DNA of 64,000 bases from Sphingomonas bisphenolicum (GTDB lineage: Bacteria; Pseudomonadota; Alphaproteobacteria; Sphingomonadales; Sphingomonadaceae): the NCBI RefSeq assembly GCF_024349785.1, contig NZ_AP018817.1, positions 1,767,501 to 1,831,500 of the forward strand. Reading direction: 5' to 3'. The notes below the pieces were generated by a model. That model ran no database searches, had not been told where the DNA came from, and saw only the letters and a list, made by a program, of their open reading frames with translations. The stretch's first letter is position 1, and each line of letters begins with the position of its first letter. This document shows positions 1 through 9,387 of this stretch, piece after piece. Both the position numbers and the translations under genes were made by a program.

Positions 1-56
1 CATCTCGTTCGCCCTATGCAATTAAGGCATGATTATGGACTATCTAATGGTCCAAA

Positions 57-1196
57 TCAAGATGCTGCCGGCGTCAGTTTCAGCATCCGCCCCTGCGATC
101 CTTCCTTGCCGTCCTCCAACAGCCACAGCGCGCCGTCTGGCCCTTGCTCCACTTCGCGGATGCGGGCGCCCATGTCCCACTGGTCGGCCTTTTCCGCTTT
201 CTCGCCGTCCAGCTTCACCCGGACGAGGCTCTGGCTGGACAGGCCGCCGATGAACAGCGAGTTCTTCCACTGTGGGAACATGTCGCCCGCATAATAGAGC
301 AGGCCGCCGGGCGAGATGACCGGATTCCACCAGACTTTGGGTGCCTCGAACCCGTCGCCCGCCTTATGATCGGGAATGTCACGGCCGTCATAATGGCTGC
401 CGTTGGACGCCTTGGGCCAGCCATAGTTGAGGCTGGGTTTGATGAGGTTCACCTCATCGCCGCCCTTTGGTCCCATTTCCTGTTCCCACAAGCGGCCATC
501 CTTGTCGAAGGCGATGCCCAGCAGATTGCGATGACCATAGGACCAGATGGCGGGATGGAAGCCCTTGGCGGCGAGCGGATTGTTCGCCGCGGGCGTGCCG
601 TCCAGGTTCAGGCGCAGCACCTTGCCCAGCGTCGCCTTGGGGTCTTGCGCCGGGTCGAACTTCTGCCGCTCGCCATTGGTGAAGAAAAGATATTGGCCAT
701 CGGGCGAGAAAGCGATGCGGCCCGAATAATGACCGTTGCCGTCGACATAGGGGCTGGCGCGAAAGAGGACGGTCACGCCATCCAGCTTCGTCGTGCCGTC
801 GCTGGCCTGATTGAACGCGCCCTTGGCCAGCGCCACGCCTTTCACCCCGTCACGTTCCTCCGAAAAGCTGAAATAGACGGCCTTGTCCCTGGCGAAGGTC
901 GGCGACAGCACCACGTCCATCAGGGCGCCCTGGCCCGCGCTGTCGACCGCCGGGATGCCTGCGATCGGGATCTTGGTGCCGTTCCTGGGATCGAACAGGA
1001 TCATCTCGCCTGCCTTCTCCGTCACCAAGGCGCGTCCGTCGGGCAGGAAGGTCATGGCCCAGGGCGAATCGAAATCGGCGATGACGGAGGTCTTGAAGGG
1101 CTTGTCTGCCGCAGCGGCGCTGTTCTGGCCGGTGGCGTTCTCGGCCGAACAGGCGATGAGGATGAGGGGCAGGGCGGTCATAATAGCTCGGGTCAT
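57..1196 (-). CDS. PQQ-dependent sugar dehydrogenase (glucose/sorbosone dehydrogenase family), lipoprotein
   Basis: The 379-residue product belongs to the soluble quinoprotein glucose/sorbosone dehydrogenase family, which oxidises sugars outside the cytoplasm using PQQ and usually passes electrons to the respiratory chain. The start at 1196 is preferred because it gives a short lipoprotein signal ending in LILIAC (Cys16) and has GGAG seven bases upstream. Longer in-frame starts would read through a palindromic repeat. The family signature GPKGGDEVNLI followed by NYGWP is present in the second half, as are the blade motifs LPDGRALVTEK and FTNGERQ. It diverges from rimP across about 265 bases. 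The true electron donor cannot be told from sequence. Confidence 0.88.
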   Translation of the reverse strand: MTRAIMTALPLILIACSAENATGQNSAAAADKPFKTSVIADFDSPWAMTFLPDGRALVTEKAGEMILFDPRNGTKIPIAGIPAVDSAGQGALMDVVLSPTFARDKAVYFSFSEERDGVKGVALAKGAFNQASDGTTKLDGVTVLFRASPYVDGNGHYSGRIAFSPDGQYLFFTNGERQKFDPAQDPKATLGKVLRLNLDGTPAANNPLAAKGFHPAIWSYGHRNLLGIAFDKDGRLWEQEMGPKGGDEVNLIKPSLNYGWPKASNGSHYDGRDIPDHKAGDGFEAPKVWWNPVISPGGLLYYAGDMFPQWKNSLFIGGLSSQSLVRVKLDGEKAEKADQWDMGARIREVEQGPDGALWLLEDGKEGSQGRMLKLTPAAS

Positions 1197-1204
1197 AATT
1201 TTCT

Positions 1205-1300
1205 CCGTTCGCCCTGAGCGAAGTCGAAGGGCTATGCTGAGCATGGCGAAGCACCTCTCTTCGTTCGGTGGAGGGCTTCGACTTCGCTCAGCCCGAACGG
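1205..1300. repeat. Palindromic repeat, CCGTTCG...CGAACGG type
   Basis: The ends are inverted copies (CCGTTCGCCCTGAGCG and GCTCAGCCCGAACGG) with the inner motif AAGTCGAAG mirrored as CTTCGACTT. The same arms recur at 12145-12242, 22409-22463 and 48703-48787, with fragments elsewhere. This is a dispersed REP-like element lying in the 5' leader of the sugar dehydrogenase gene. Confidence 0.85.
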
Positions 1301-1325
1301 TTAGAATACAACAAGACGAATAATG

Positions 1326-1354
1326 TTGCAGATTGCGTGGCTCACGCCTATATC
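1326..1354 (+). promoter_or_regulatory. Candidate housekeeping promoter of the rimP-nusA-infB operon
   Basis: TTGCAG at 1326-1331 and TATATC at 1349-1354 are separated by 17 bases, a plausible vegetative promoter about 110 bases upstream of rimP. No transcript data are available, so this is a motif match only. Confidence 0.4.
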
Positions 1355-1390
1355 GCCCTTGCTTCCTTACATCGTCAAACATGTCAGGGT

Positions 1391-1409
1391 CGCAAGCGGA
1401 ACGCTTGCG
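1391..1409 (+). promoter_or_regulatory. Perfect hairpin in the rimP leader
   Basis: CGCAAGCG and CGCTTGCG form an 8-bp perfect stem around a GAA loop between the candidate promoter and rimP. There is no T-tract, so it is not a typical intrinsic terminator. It could be a leader structure or the remnant of a repeat. Confidence 0.4.
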
Positions 1410-1462
1410 GCGCTTGTTAGGTGTACGGCAGGGGAAGCGCGCATAGAGTTTCTGGAGATTGC

Positions 1463-1987
1463 ATGGCGGACATCGCCCTATTGACCGCGCTGATCGAACC
1501 CGAGGTAAAGGCCCTGGGCTTCGACCTCGTGCGGATCAGGCTGTTCGGGTCGGGCGACGAGCATACGTTGCAGATCATGGCCGAAGACCCGAAGACCAAG
1601 CAACTGGTCATCGAGGATTGCGCTGCCATCTCGCGGCGTATTTCGGACGTGATGGATGAGGTCGATCCGATCGAGGAGGCCTATCGTCTGGAGGTCAGTT
1701 CGCCCGGCATCGACCGGCCGCTGACCCGGCTGCACGACTTCATCGAATGGGCCGGCCATGAGGCCAAGATTTCCGCGACCGAGATCGTCGAGGGACGCAA
1801 GAGCTTCCGCGGCGTCCTGAACGGGGTCGAAGGCGACGACATATTGTTTACCGACGCGAAGAGTGGCGACGTCGTCATTCCCTTCGCTTTGGTCAGCGAC
1901 GCGAAGCTGCTGCTGACCGACGCGCTCCTTTCTGCTACAATGCCGCTTTCCTCCGATGGGGCGGATGATTTTGAAACCGAAGAATAA
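1463..1987 (+). CDS. rimP: Ribosome maturation factor RimP
   Basis: RimP (174 residues) assists maturation of the 30S ribosomal subunit. The start at 1463 follows GGAG at 1454-1457 and gives the usual family N-terminus (MADIALLTALIEPEVKALG). The conserved middle segment with EVSSPGIDRPL is present near residue 75, and the acidic C-terminus is typical. It is the first gene of the classical rimP-nusA-ylxR-infB order, with nusA starting 14 bases after its stop, so co-transcription is expected. Confidence 0.95.
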   Translation: MADIALLTALIEPEVKALGFDLVRIRLFGSGDEHTLQIMAEDPKTKQLVIEDCAAISRRISDVMDEVDPIEEAYRLEVSSPGIDRPLTRLHDFIEWAGHEAKISATEIVEGRKSFRGVLNGVEGDDILFTDAKSGDVVIPFALVSDAKLLLTDALLSATMPLSSDGADDFETEE

Positions 1988-2001
1988 GGGTTCATAAAGC
2001 C

Positions 2002-3576
2002 ATGGCCAACGCCATTTCCGCCAATCGGGCCGAACTGATCGCGATCGCCAACAGCGTCGCCAGCGAAAAGATGATCGACAAGGCGATCGTCATCGAAGCG
2101 ATGGAAGACGCGATCCAGCGCGCCGCCCGCGCGCGCTACGGCGCTGAAAACGATATCCGAGCCAAGCTGGACCCGGAAACCGGCGACCTGCGTCTGTGGC
2201 GCGTCGTCGAAGTGGTCGAGCTGGTCGAGGATTATTTCAAGCAGGTCGACCTCAAGCAGGCGCAGAAGCTGAAGAAGGACGCCGTGATCGGCGACTTCAT
2301 CGTCGACCCGCTGCCCGCGATCGACTTGGGCCGCATCGACGCCCAGTCGGCCAAGCAGGTGATCTTCCAGAAGGTCCGCGATGCCGAGCGCGAGCGCCAG
2401 CATGAGGAATTCAAGGACCGCGTGGGTGAGATCATCACCGGCGTCGTCAAGTCGGTCGAGTTCGGCCATGTCGTCGTCAATCTGGGCCGGGCCGAAGGCG
2501 TCATCCGCCGCGACCAGCAGATTCCGCGCGAAGTCGTTCGCGTCGGTGACCGCATTCGCTCGGTCGTGCTGAACGTCCGCCGCGAAAATCGCGGGCCGCA
2601 GATTTTCCTGAGCCGCGCGCATCCCGAGTTCATGAAGAAGCTGTTCGCCCAGGAAGTCCCCGAAATCTACGACGGCGTCATCACCATCATGGCCGCCGCC
2701 CGCGATCCGGGCAGCCGCGCCAAGATCGGCGTCATCAGCCGCGACAGCAGCATCGACCCGGTCGGCGCCTGCGTCGGCATGAAGGGCAGCCGCGTGCAGG
2801 CCGTCGTGCAGGAAATGCAGGGCGAAAAGATCGACATCATCCCTTGGTCGGAAGATACCGCGACCTTCGTCGTCAACGCGTTGCAGCCCGCACAGGTCAG
2901 CCGCGTCGTCATCGACGAGGAAGAAGAGCGGATCGAAGTCGTCGTTCCCGACGATCAGCTGTCGCTCGCCATCGGCCGCCGCGGCCAGAATGTCCGCCTC
3001 GCCAGCCAGCTGACCGGCAAGGCGATCGACATCATGACCGAGGCCGACGCCAGCGAGAAGCGCCAGAAGGAATTCGTGTCGCGCTCCGAGCTGTTCCAGA
3101 ACGAACTGGACGTGGACGAGACGCTGTCGCAGTTGCTGGTCGCCGAAGGCTTCGGCGAACTGGAAGAGGTCGCCTATGTCGAGATCGACGAACTGGCGGC
3201 GATCGAAGGCTTTGACGACGAACTGGCCGGCGAGTTGCAGAACCGCGCGCTCGAAGCGCTGGAGCGCCGCGAGCAGGCTGCGCGCGAAGAACGCACCAAT
3301 CTGGGCGTCGAGGACGCGCTGGCCGAGATGCCGCATCTGACCGAAGCGATGCTGGTCACGCTGGGCAAGGCGGGCATCAAGACGCTCGACGACCTGGCCG
3401 ATCTCGCCACCGACGAACTGGTGCAGAAGAAGCGCGTCGACCAGCGTCGTCGCAAGTCGGACGGCGGCAGCGAGGACAAGGGCGGCATATTGGCCGCCTA
3501 TGGTCTCTCCGACGAGCAGGGCAATGAGATCATCATGGCCGCCCGCGCCCATTGGTTCGAAGACGAGGAAGCCTGA
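2002..3576 (+). CDS. nusA: Transcription termination/antitermination protein NusA
   Basis: NusA (524 residues) binds RNA polymerase and nascent RNA and modulates pausing, termination and antitermination. Domains read in the usual order: an N-terminal polymerase-binding domain (about 1-130), an S1 domain around 135-200 (GEIITGVVKSVEFGHVVVNL), two KH domains at about 230-370 (GMKGSRVQ and IGRRGQNVRLASQ), then helix-hairpin-helix repeats with several acidic segments. Length is normal for alphaproteobacteria. It lies between rimP and ylxR in a conserved operon. Confidence 0.97.
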   Translation: MANAISANRAELIAIANSVASEKMIDKAIVIEAMEDAIQRAARARYGAENDIRAKLDPETGDLRLWRVVEVVELVEDYFKQVDLKQAQKLKKDAVIGDFIVDPLPAIDLGRIDAQSAKQVIFQKVRDAERERQHEEFKDRVGEIITGVVKSVEFGHVVVNLGRAEGVIRRDQQIPREVVRVGDRIRSVVLNVRRENRGPQIFLSRAHPEFMKKLFAQEVPEIYDGVITIMAAARDPGSRAKIGVISRDSSIDPVGACVGMKGSRVQAVVQEMQGEKIDIIPWSEDTATFVVNALQPAQVSRVVIDEEEERIEVVVPDDQLSLAIGRRGQNVRLASQLTGKAIDIMTEADASEKRQKEFVSRSELFQNELDVDETLSQLLVAEGFGELEEVAYVEIDELAAIEGFDDELAGELQNRALEALERREQAAREERTNLGVEDALAEMPHLTEAMLVTLGKAGIKTLDDLADLATDELVQKKRVDQRRRKSDGGSEDKGGILAAYGLSDEQGNEIIMAARAHWFEDEEA

Positions 3577-3582
3577 GCCTCC

Positions 3583-3729
3583 ATGTCTTTTATCGCCCTC
3601 CGCCCGACTGGCCACGCGATCATCGCCGACGCCATCCGGTCGCTCACCGAGCGGCCGGAAGGGCTGGCGGCTGTCCTGTCCGGCTCTCCAACAAGGGAGG
3701 ACGCCTATGTTGCGGACACTCCCCGATGA
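3583..3729 (+). CDS. Possible 48-residue protein between nusA and ylxR
   Basis: An ATG six bases after the nusA stop opens a 48-codon frame (beginning MSFIALRPTGHAII) that ends before ylxR. I do not recognise it and see no clear ribosome binding site other than one that would lie within the end of nusA. The frame could be translated by coupling to nusA, but it may equally be a chance frame in a 216-base spacer. Conservation of this frame in related genomes would decide. Confidence 0.22.
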   Translation: MSFIALRPTGHAIIADAIRSLTERPEGLAAVLSGSPTREDAYVADTPR

Positions 3730-3792
3730 GAGAATAGCGCCTCTCGACAGCGTCGGACTTGCCCTTTCATCCGTTTTGGCGGAGGGGCGCGC

Positions 3793-4455
3793 ATGACCGA
3801 ACGCAAATGCATATTGACCGGCGACCGAGCCGACCCCGACACGCTGGTTCGCCTGGCGGTGGGGCCGGAGGGTCAGGTGCTGCCCGATATTCGCGCCAAG
3901 GCGCCGGGGCGGGGCGCCTGGATCGGCGTATCGCGCGCCGAGTTGGAAACCGCGCTGGCCAAGGGCAAGCTCAAGGGCGCGCTCGCCCGTGCGTTCAAGG
4001 ATAGCGCCCTCCAGATATCCGACGACCTGCCGGCGATGATCGAGTCCGGGCTGCGCAAGACGCTGCTGGACCGGCTGGGGCTGGAATCGCGTGCGTCGAT
4101 GCTGCTGACGGGGTCCGAAAAGATCGACGTCGCGTGCCGCAAGGGGCAGGTGCGGTTGCTGCTCCATGCCGCTGATGCGGCGGCTGACGGCAACCGGAAA
4201 CTGGACCAGGCGCTGCGCGTCGGGCAGGAGGCCGAAGGTACGGATTTGGCGGGTATCGTCTTGCCTGTGGACCGGGAGGCCCTATCTATGGCAATGGGGC
4301 GCGACAATGTCGTCCATATCGCAGTAACCGACTCGCGTGCGGCGTCGCGTCTGCGTGCGGCCATCGGCCGCTTGGAAAGCTATCTGGGTTGCGCTAACGG
4401 GGCGCCTGTACAGGGGGAGCCTGACTCCACCGATGTGCCGGGCGTGGTCGTTTAG
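3793..4455 (+). CDS. YlxR-type RNA-binding protein (DUF448 plus L7Ae-like domain)
   Basis: The 220-residue product has the YlxR/DUF448 domain at residues 1-80 (ERKCILTGD near the start and GRGAWIGVSR) followed by a region resembling the L7Ae/L30e fold at about 95-190. This two-domain form is common in alphaproteobacteria. The family sits between nusA and infB and is thought to bind RNA, but its exact role is not established. The start at 3793 follows GGAGGGG about 5 bases upstream. infB begins 81 bases downstream. Confidence 0.85.
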   Translation: MTERKCILTGDRADPDTLVRLAVGPEGQVLPDIRAKAPGRGAWIGVSRAELETALAKGKLKGALARAFKDSALQISDDLPAMIESGLRKTLLDRLGLESRASMLLTGSEKIDVACRKGQVRLLLHAADAAADGNRKLDQALRVGQEAEGTDLAGIVLPVDREALSMAMGRDNVVHIAVTDSRAASRLRAAIGRLESYLGCANGAPVQGEPDSTDVPGVVV

Positions 4456-4536
4456 GTTAAGTTCGGATGTGAATTTGTTAAGGGCGCCGACGGGCCTTTC
4501 CGGTCGGAGCGGAAGTGAAGGGTTAAGTTCAGTCGT

Positions 4537-7119
4537 ATGAGTGACAGCAAGGAAGACAAGCCGGTTCTGGGCCGCAAGCCACTGGGCATCAAGCGGACCG
4601 TGGAATCCGGTCAGGTGCAGCAGCAGTTCAGCCATGGCCGCAAGAATACGGTCGTGGTTGAAGTGAAGCGGCGCCGCGTCCTGGGCAAGCCGGGTGAGAC
4701 GACCGGTGCTGCCCCTGCGGCTGCGCCCCAGGCCGATCCCACTCCGGTCGCGCCGCGCCCGGCCGCGCCTGCGCCGCAGCAGACCCGCGCGCCGCAGCCT
4801 GCGCCGGTGCGCCAGTCGCCGCCGCAGAGCCTGATGTCGCGTCAGGAATTGCAGGCCAAGCTGCTGCGCGAGGCTGAGGAAGCCCGCATGACCGCGCTGG
4901 AAGATGCGCGCCGTCGTGAGGATGCCGCGCGTCTCGCCGCCAGCGAGGAAGAAAAGCGCCGCGCCGAGGAAAATCGCCAGGCGGCCGAAGCGCCGCCGAC
5001 GCCCGAGCCGGTCGAACGGGCTGCGCCCGAACCGGTCGCCGAGGCCGTCGCGCCTGCGCAACCGGCTACGGAAGAGGCCGCAGCGCCTGCCGCGCCCGCC
5101 GAACAGGAGCGGCCCGCCACGCCCGCGGCCGCCGCGCCGCCGCCGCGCCGCTTCACCCCGGTCACGCCGGTCAAGCGCCCCGAGCCGACCAAGCCCGAAC
5201 GCGCCAAGAAGGGCGAAGATAATCGCCGCCAGGCCGGCAAGCTGACCGTCACCAAGGCGCTGGCCGATGACGACAGCGCCCGCGCCCGCAGCCTTGCAGC
5301 GCTCAAGCGCGCCCGTGAAAAGGAGCGTCGCGCCCATTATGCCGGCGGTGCGCAGCAGCGCGACAAGCAGGTCCGCGATGTCGTGGTGCCTGAAATCATC
5401 ACCGTGCAGGAACTGGCCAACCGTATGGCCGAAAAGGGCGCGGACCTGGTCAAGTCGCTGTTCAAGATGGGGCAGGCGGTTACGCTCAACCAGCCGATCG
5501 ATCAGGATACGGCGGAGTTGCTGGTCGAGGAATTCGGTCACCGCATTCAGCGCGTGTCCGACGCCGACGTGGAAATCGGCATCACCGGCGATGTCGATGC
5601 GCCTGAAACGCTCAAGCCTCGCGCGCCGGTCGTCACCATCATGGGCCATGTCGATCACGGCAAGACTTCGTTGCTAGACGCCTTGCGCGGGACCGACGTG
5701 GTCGCGGGCGAAAGCGGCGGCATCACCCAGCATATCGGCGCCTATCAGGTGACGACCAAGGGTGGCGATGTCATCACCTTCCTCGATACGCCGGGCCATG
5801 AAGCCTTTTCGGAAATGCGCGCCCGCGGCGCCAACGTCACCGACATCGTCATCCTGGTGGTGGCGGCCGACGACGGGCTGATGCCGCAGACGATCGAGGC
5901 GATCAACCATACCAAGGCGGCCGGCGTGCCGATGATCGTGGCGATCAACAAGTGCGACAAGCCCGAAGCGAACCCGCAAAAGGTGCGCGAGCGCCTGTTG
6001 AGCGAGGAGATCGTGGTCGAGGATATGGGCGGCGACGTTCAGGACGTGGAGGTTTCCGCGCTCAAGAAGACCGGCCTTGACGAACTGATCGAGAAGATAC
6101 TGCTCCAGGCCGAAGTCATGGAGCTGTCCGCCAATCCCGATCGCGCCGCCGAAGGCAATGTGATCGAGGCGCAGCTCGACAAGGGCCGCGGTGCGGTCGC
6201 TACCGTGCTGGTGCGCAAGGGTACGCTCAAAGTCGGCGACACCTTCGTCATCGGCGCGGAAAGCGGCAAGGTCCGTGCGCTGGTCAACGACAAGGGTCAG
6301 CAGGTGAAGTCCGCCGGTCCCTCGACCCCGGTCGAGGTGCTGGGCCTGTCCGGCGTTCCCAAGGCGGGCGACCAGCTCACCGTCGTCGAGAATGAAGCGC
6401 GCGCCCGCGAAGTCGCCGCCTATCGTCAGGAGCAGATCACGCTCAAGCGGACGGCGTCTGTGCCGACCAACTTCGAGAGCATGTTCTCGGCGCTCAACAC
6501 GACCATGATCGAATATCCGGTCGTGATCCGTGGCGACGTGCAGGGGTCCGTCGAAGCGATCGTCACTGCGCTGAACCGCATTTCGACCGACGAGATCAAG
6601 GTGCGTATCCTCAGCTCCGGCGTCGGTGCGATCACCGAAAGCGACGTTACGCTGGCCGCTGCCAGCCGCGCGCCGCTGATCGGCTTCAACGTCCGTCCCA
6701 ATGCCAAGGCGCGTCCGATGGCCGTGCGCGAGAAGATTTCGCTGCGCTATTATGACGTGATCTACGACCTGCTGGAAGAAGTCCGCAACGAAATGGCGGG
6801 CCAGCTGGCGCCAGAGCGCATCGAAACGATCGTGGGTCGCGCCGAAGTGCTGCAGGTCTTCCCGGCGGGCAAGAAGGACAAGGCGGCCGGTCTGCTCGTC
6901 CTCGACGGCATCATCCGCAAGGGGCTCAATGCGCGCCTCACCCGGTCCGACGTCATCGTGTCCAAGACGGTCATCCACTCGCTGCGCCGGTTCAAGGACG
7001 ATGTGTCCGAAGTCCGCGCGGGCATGGAGTGCGGCGCGGTCCTGCAGGATACGAACGACATCAAGCCCGGCGACACGCTGGAACTGTTCGAGGTCGAAGA
7101 GCGTCAGCGCACGCTGTAA
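4537..7119 (+). CDS. infB: Translation initiation factor IF-2
   Basis: IF-2 (860 residues) is the GTPase that places initiator tRNA on the 30S subunit and promotes subunit joining. The N-terminus carries the short IF2 N-domain ([16 protein letters not shown]). A long Ala/Pro/Glu-rich charged linker follows (about 55-270). The GTPase domain starts with GHVDHGKTS at residue 370 and shows DTPGHEAF and NKCDKP. Domains II to IV follow, ending near 860. The operon order after ylxR and before rbfA is standard. Confidence 0.97.
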   Translation: MSDSKEDKPVLGRKPLGIKRTVESGQVQQQFSHGRKNTVVVEVKRRRVLGKPGETTGAAPAAAPQADPTPVAPRPAAPAPQQTRAPQPAPVRQSPPQSLMSRQELQAKLLREAEEARMTALEDARRREDAARLAASEEEKRRAEENRQAAEAPPTPEPVERAAPEPVAEAVAPAQPATEEAAAPAAPAEQERPATPAAAAPPPRRFTPVTPVKRPEPTKPERAKKGEDNRRQAGKLTVTKALADDDSARARSLAALKRAREKERRAHYAGGAQQRDKQVRDVVVPEIITVQELANRMAEKGADLVKSLFKMGQAVTLNQPIDQDTAELLVEEFGHRIQRVSDADVEIGITGDVDAPETLKPRAPVVTIMGHVDHGKTSLLDALRGTDVVAGESGGITQHIGAYQVTTKGGDVITFLDTPGHEAFSEMRARGANVTDIVILVVAADDGLMPQTIEAINHTKAAGVPMIVAINKCDKPEANPQKVRERLLSEEIVVEDMGGDVQDVEVSALKKTGLDELIEKILLQAEVMELSANPDRAAEGNVIEAQLDKGRGAVATVLVRKGTLKVGDTFVIGAESGKVRALVNDKGQQVKSAGPSTPVEVLGLSGVPKAGDQLTVVENEARAREVAAYRQEQITLKRTASVPTNFESMFSALNTTMIEYPVVIRGDVQGSVEAIVTALNRISTDEIKVRILSSGVGAITESDVTLAAASRAPLIGFNVRPNAKARPMAVREKISLRYYDVIYDLLEEVRNEMAGQLAPERIETIVGRAEVLQVFPAGKKDKAAGLLVLDGIIRKGLNARLTRSDVIVSKTVIHSLRRFKDDVSEVRAGMECGAVLQDTNDIKPGDTLELFEVEERQRTL

Positions 7120-7123
7120 GCCA

Positions 7124-7238
7124 TATCCCCCTTCCGCTTGCGGGAGGGGGATTGGGGGTGGGCTCGCCCTCTCCTGAATTGCTATGGCCGGTGGGATGAG
7201 CCCGCCCCCGGCCCCTCCCGAGTAGGGAGGGGGGAGAT
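7124..7238. repeat. Double-hairpin repeat between infB and rbfA
   Basis: The spacer begins with a hairpin (ATCCCCCTTCCGC paired with GCGGGAGGGGGAT) and ends with another (CCCCTCCC around AGTA, then GGGAGGGGGG). GGGGGTGGGC in the left half is mirrored by GCCCGCCCCC in the right half. The arrangement suggests a mobile or REP-like element inside the operon. A ribosome binding site for rbfA is probably supplied by its right end (GGGGGGAGA). Confidence 0.65.
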
Positions 7239-7245
7239 TTAGGCT

Positions 7246-7644
7246 ATGGCCCAACAACCCGAAGGCCCGTCCGTCCGCCTGCTCCGCGTGGGCGAACAGG
7301 TGCGCCATGTCCTGTCCGACATCCTCCAGCGCGGCGACGTGCATGACGACGTGCTGGCCAGACATGTCGTGAGCGTCACCGAAGTGCGCATGTCCCCCGA
7401 CCTGCGCCACGCCACCATCTTCATCAAGTCGCTGCTGGGGCAGGATGAGGAAGCGGTGCTGAAGGCCCTGCGCACCAATACCGCCTATCTGCAGCGCGCG
7501 GTCGCCAGTCGCATCGCGCTCAAATATGCCGCCAAGCTGAAATTCCTGGCGGACGACAGCTTCGACGAGGGCAGTCATATCGACAAGCTGCTGCGTCAGC
7601 CCAAAGTGGCGCAGGATCTGGTGAAGGACGAGGGCGAAGAATAA
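7246..7644 (+). CDS. rbfA: 30S ribosome-binding factor RbfA
   Basis: RbfA (132 residues) is a small KH-fold protein needed for late maturation of the 16S rRNA 5' end and for growth in the cold. The hallmark segments are the N-terminal [17 protein letters not shown] and the KH core [19 protein letters not shown]. The C-terminal part ([19 protein letters not shown]) matches the conserved end of the family. Start ATG 7246 follows GGGGGGAGA. It follows infB across a repeat-filled spacer of about 125 bases. Confidence 0.95.
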   Translation: MAQQPEGPSVRLLRVGEQVRHVLSDILQRGDVHDDVLARHVVSVTEVRMSPDLRHATIFIKSLLGQDEEAVLKALRTNTAYLQRAVASRIALKYAAKLKFLADDSFDEGSHIDKLLRQPKVAQDLVKDEGEE

Positions 7645-7679
7645 TTGCGGTGCCTGTGCTTCTACCGCATAGTCGCCGC

Positions 7680-7859
7680 ATGAAGCTGATCGTCAATCGC
7701 GATAACCGGGTCACTTTGCCAGCCGCGCTTCGCAGGCTGTTGGGTCTGCGGCCGGGGGATGCGGTCCAACTGTCAGTTCATGATGGCGGCCTTCTTATGC
7801 GCCCGGCGATCGGGATGCCCATGCCGGGGCGGCAAATCGGGACGGTTCCGGTTGCATAG
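7680..7859 (+). CDS. AbrB/SpoVT/MazE-like DNA-binding protein, orphan
   Basis: The predicted 59-residue protein is a swapped-hairpin AbrB domain: VNRDNRVTLPAALRRLLGL is the typical beta-hairpin/helix and GDAVQLSVHDGGLLMRP the second half. Such proteins are transition-state regulators or antitoxins. No toxin-like gene (PIN, MazF) lies next to it: upstream is rbfA and downstream is a secreted hydrolase. The start at 7680 is chosen because the AbrB domain begins at once. A longer frame from 7650 is possible. The low length limits certainty. Confidence 0.7.
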   Translation: MKLIVNRDNRVTLPAALRRLLGLRPGDAVQLSVHDGGLLMRPAIGMPMPGRQIGTVPVA

Positions 7860-7884
7860 CAGCGTCATTCGGCGAGTCTCGATC

Positions 7885-8799
7885 ATGTGGGGGTTATCGG
7901 TGCGGACATTATCGGGGTTTGCAGTTGCGGCCATACTCGCCGCGTCGTCGCCCGCCTTCGCCAAGGAGCCGGCGATCCATCCTGCCGTCATCGCCGATCC
8001 CAGACCTGACGCCGCCTATCCTGCCAGCATGAGTGCCTTCGTCATCCCCGCGCAGGACGGGGCGATGAACGCGGTCATGTACACAGCCGCGGGCGCAGGC
8101 ATCCACCCGACGCTGCTGCTGCTCCACGGCTTTCCCGGCAACGAACAGAATCTCGATCTGGCCCAGGCCGTCCGTCGCGCCGGGTGGAATGTGCTGACGC
8201 TCCATTATCGCGGCAGTTGGGGCAGCCCCGGCATATTCTCCTTCGCCAACGCATCGGACGACGCCTTCACTGCGCTGCAATATCTCCAGCAACCCTCCAT
8301 CGTCGCCAGATATCGCATCGACACCAGCGCGATCGTGGTCGCCGGGCACAGCATGGGCGGCTTCATGGCCGCCGATGCCGCCGCGGCCGATCCGCGCGTC
8401 GCCGGGCTGTTCCTGATCGATCCCTGGGACCCGGCGCAGACCGTGGCGGCGCTGGCCACGCCGGAAGGCGAGGCGGGGTGGAAGGCGGAAGTGGCGAGCG
8501 ACCTGCCGCCGCTCCATGGCGCGACCTATGAGGGGCTGACCGGCGAGATCAAGGCCGACGGGCAGAAGTTCGACCTGGGTCGCCGCCTGGCCGGCTATGG
8601 TCGCCGTCCGCTGACGCTGTTGGGCGCGGAAAAGGGGATAGGCGCCATGGCGCGCAAGGCGGCTGCCGATGCGCAGGGCGCCAATCCGGACGCGCGGCTG
8701 ATGGTCTGGCCGACCGATCACAGCTTCTCTGACAAGCGGATCGCGCTGGCCGACGCATTGGTGCGTTTCCTGGCTGGCGTCGCACCGACGATCCGCTAA
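7885..8799 (+). CDS. Secreted alpha/beta hydrolase
   Basis: The 304-residue product starts with a signal peptide ending in SSPAFA (cleavage near residue 23). The alpha/beta hydrolase core shows the oxyanion segment LLLHGFPG, the nucleophile elbow GHSMGG (about residue 154) and a late WPTDHSFSDKR that can supply the catalytic His. The acid is probably in LFLIDPWD or later. Substrate is unknown; these folds include esterases and peptidases. It lies 25 bases after the AbrB-like gene and 9 bases before tdk. Confidence 0.8.
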   Translation: MWGLSVRTLSGFAVAAILAASSPAFAKEPAIHPAVIADPRPDAAYPASMSAFVIPAQDGAMNAVMYTAAGAGIHPTLLLLHGFPGNEQNLDLAQAVRRAGWNVLTLHYRGSWGSPGIFSFANASDDAFTALQYLQQPSIVARYRIDTSAIVVAGHSMGGFMAADAAAADPRVAGLFLIDPWDPAQTVAALATPEGEAGWKAEVASDLPPLHGATYEGLTGEIKADGQKFDLGRRLAGYGRRPLTLLGAEKGIGAMARKAAADAQGANPDARLMVWPTDHSFSDKRIALADALVRFLAGVAPTIR

Positions 8800-8808
8800 T
8801 CGGCGCCG

Positions 8809-9387
8809 ATGGCGAAACTCTATTTCTACTATAGCTCGATGAATGCGGGGAAATCGACCACCCTGCTGCAATCCGACTTCAACTATCGCGAGCGCGGCAT
8901 GGACACGATGCTGTGGACTGCCGCGCTCGACGATCGCTTTGGCCGTGGGCGGATCGTGTCGCGCATCGGGCTGGAGGCGCTTGCCGCTCTGTTTGATCCG
9001 CAGGTCGATATCTTCGCCGCCATTGCTGCCCGGCACGGCGCGACGCCGCTGTCCTGCGTGCTGGTGGACGAGGCGCAATTCCTGACCGAGGCGCAGGTGT
9101 GGCAGTTGGGCGGAGTGTGCGACCGGCTCGGCATTCCGGTCCTCTGCTACGGCATCCGTACCGATTTCCAGGGGCAGCTTTTCGCCGGCAGCGCCGCGCT
9201 GTTGGGATTGGCCGACACGCTGACAGAGATCAAGACGGTGTGCGATTGCGGCCGCAAGGCGACGATGAACCTGCGCGTCGATGCGGGCGGACGGCCGATC
9301 CAGCAAGGCGCGCAGACCGAAATCGGCGGCAATGATCGCTATGTCGCACTATGCCGCCGCCACTTCGTGGAGCAGATGCGGCGATGA
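8809..9387 (+). CDS. tdk: Thymidine kinase
   Basis: The 192-residue product phosphorylates thymidine to dTMP in the salvage pathway. It has the P-loop MNAGKST at residues 11-17, the Walker B segment VLVDEAQFL, the [13 protein letters not shown] segment of type II thymidine kinases, and cysteines of the structural zinc lasso ([10 protein letters not shown] and CRRHF). Length matches the family. It overlaps the following acetyltransferase gene by four bases (ATGA), which suggests coupled translation. Confidence 0.94.
   Translation: MAKLYFYYSSMNAGKSTTLLQSDFNYRERGMDTMLWTAALDDRFGRGRIVSRIGLEALAALFDPQVDIFAAIAARHGATPLSCVLVDEAQFLTEAQVWQLGGVCDRLGIPVLCYGIRTDFQGQLFAGSAALLGLADTLTEIKTVCDCGRKATMNLRVDAGGRPIQQGAQTEIGGNDRYVALCRRHFVEQMRR

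Noticed and set aside
1398..1420. EcfG-type promoter at GGAAC before rimP
   Set aside because: The GGAAC lies in a perfect hairpin and no CGTT follows at the right distance.
1681..4167. 828-codon frame antisense to rimP, nusA and ylxR
   Set aside because: It mirrors conserved genes on the other strand, has a skewed composition and no family motifs; long antisense frames are common in high-GC coding DNA.
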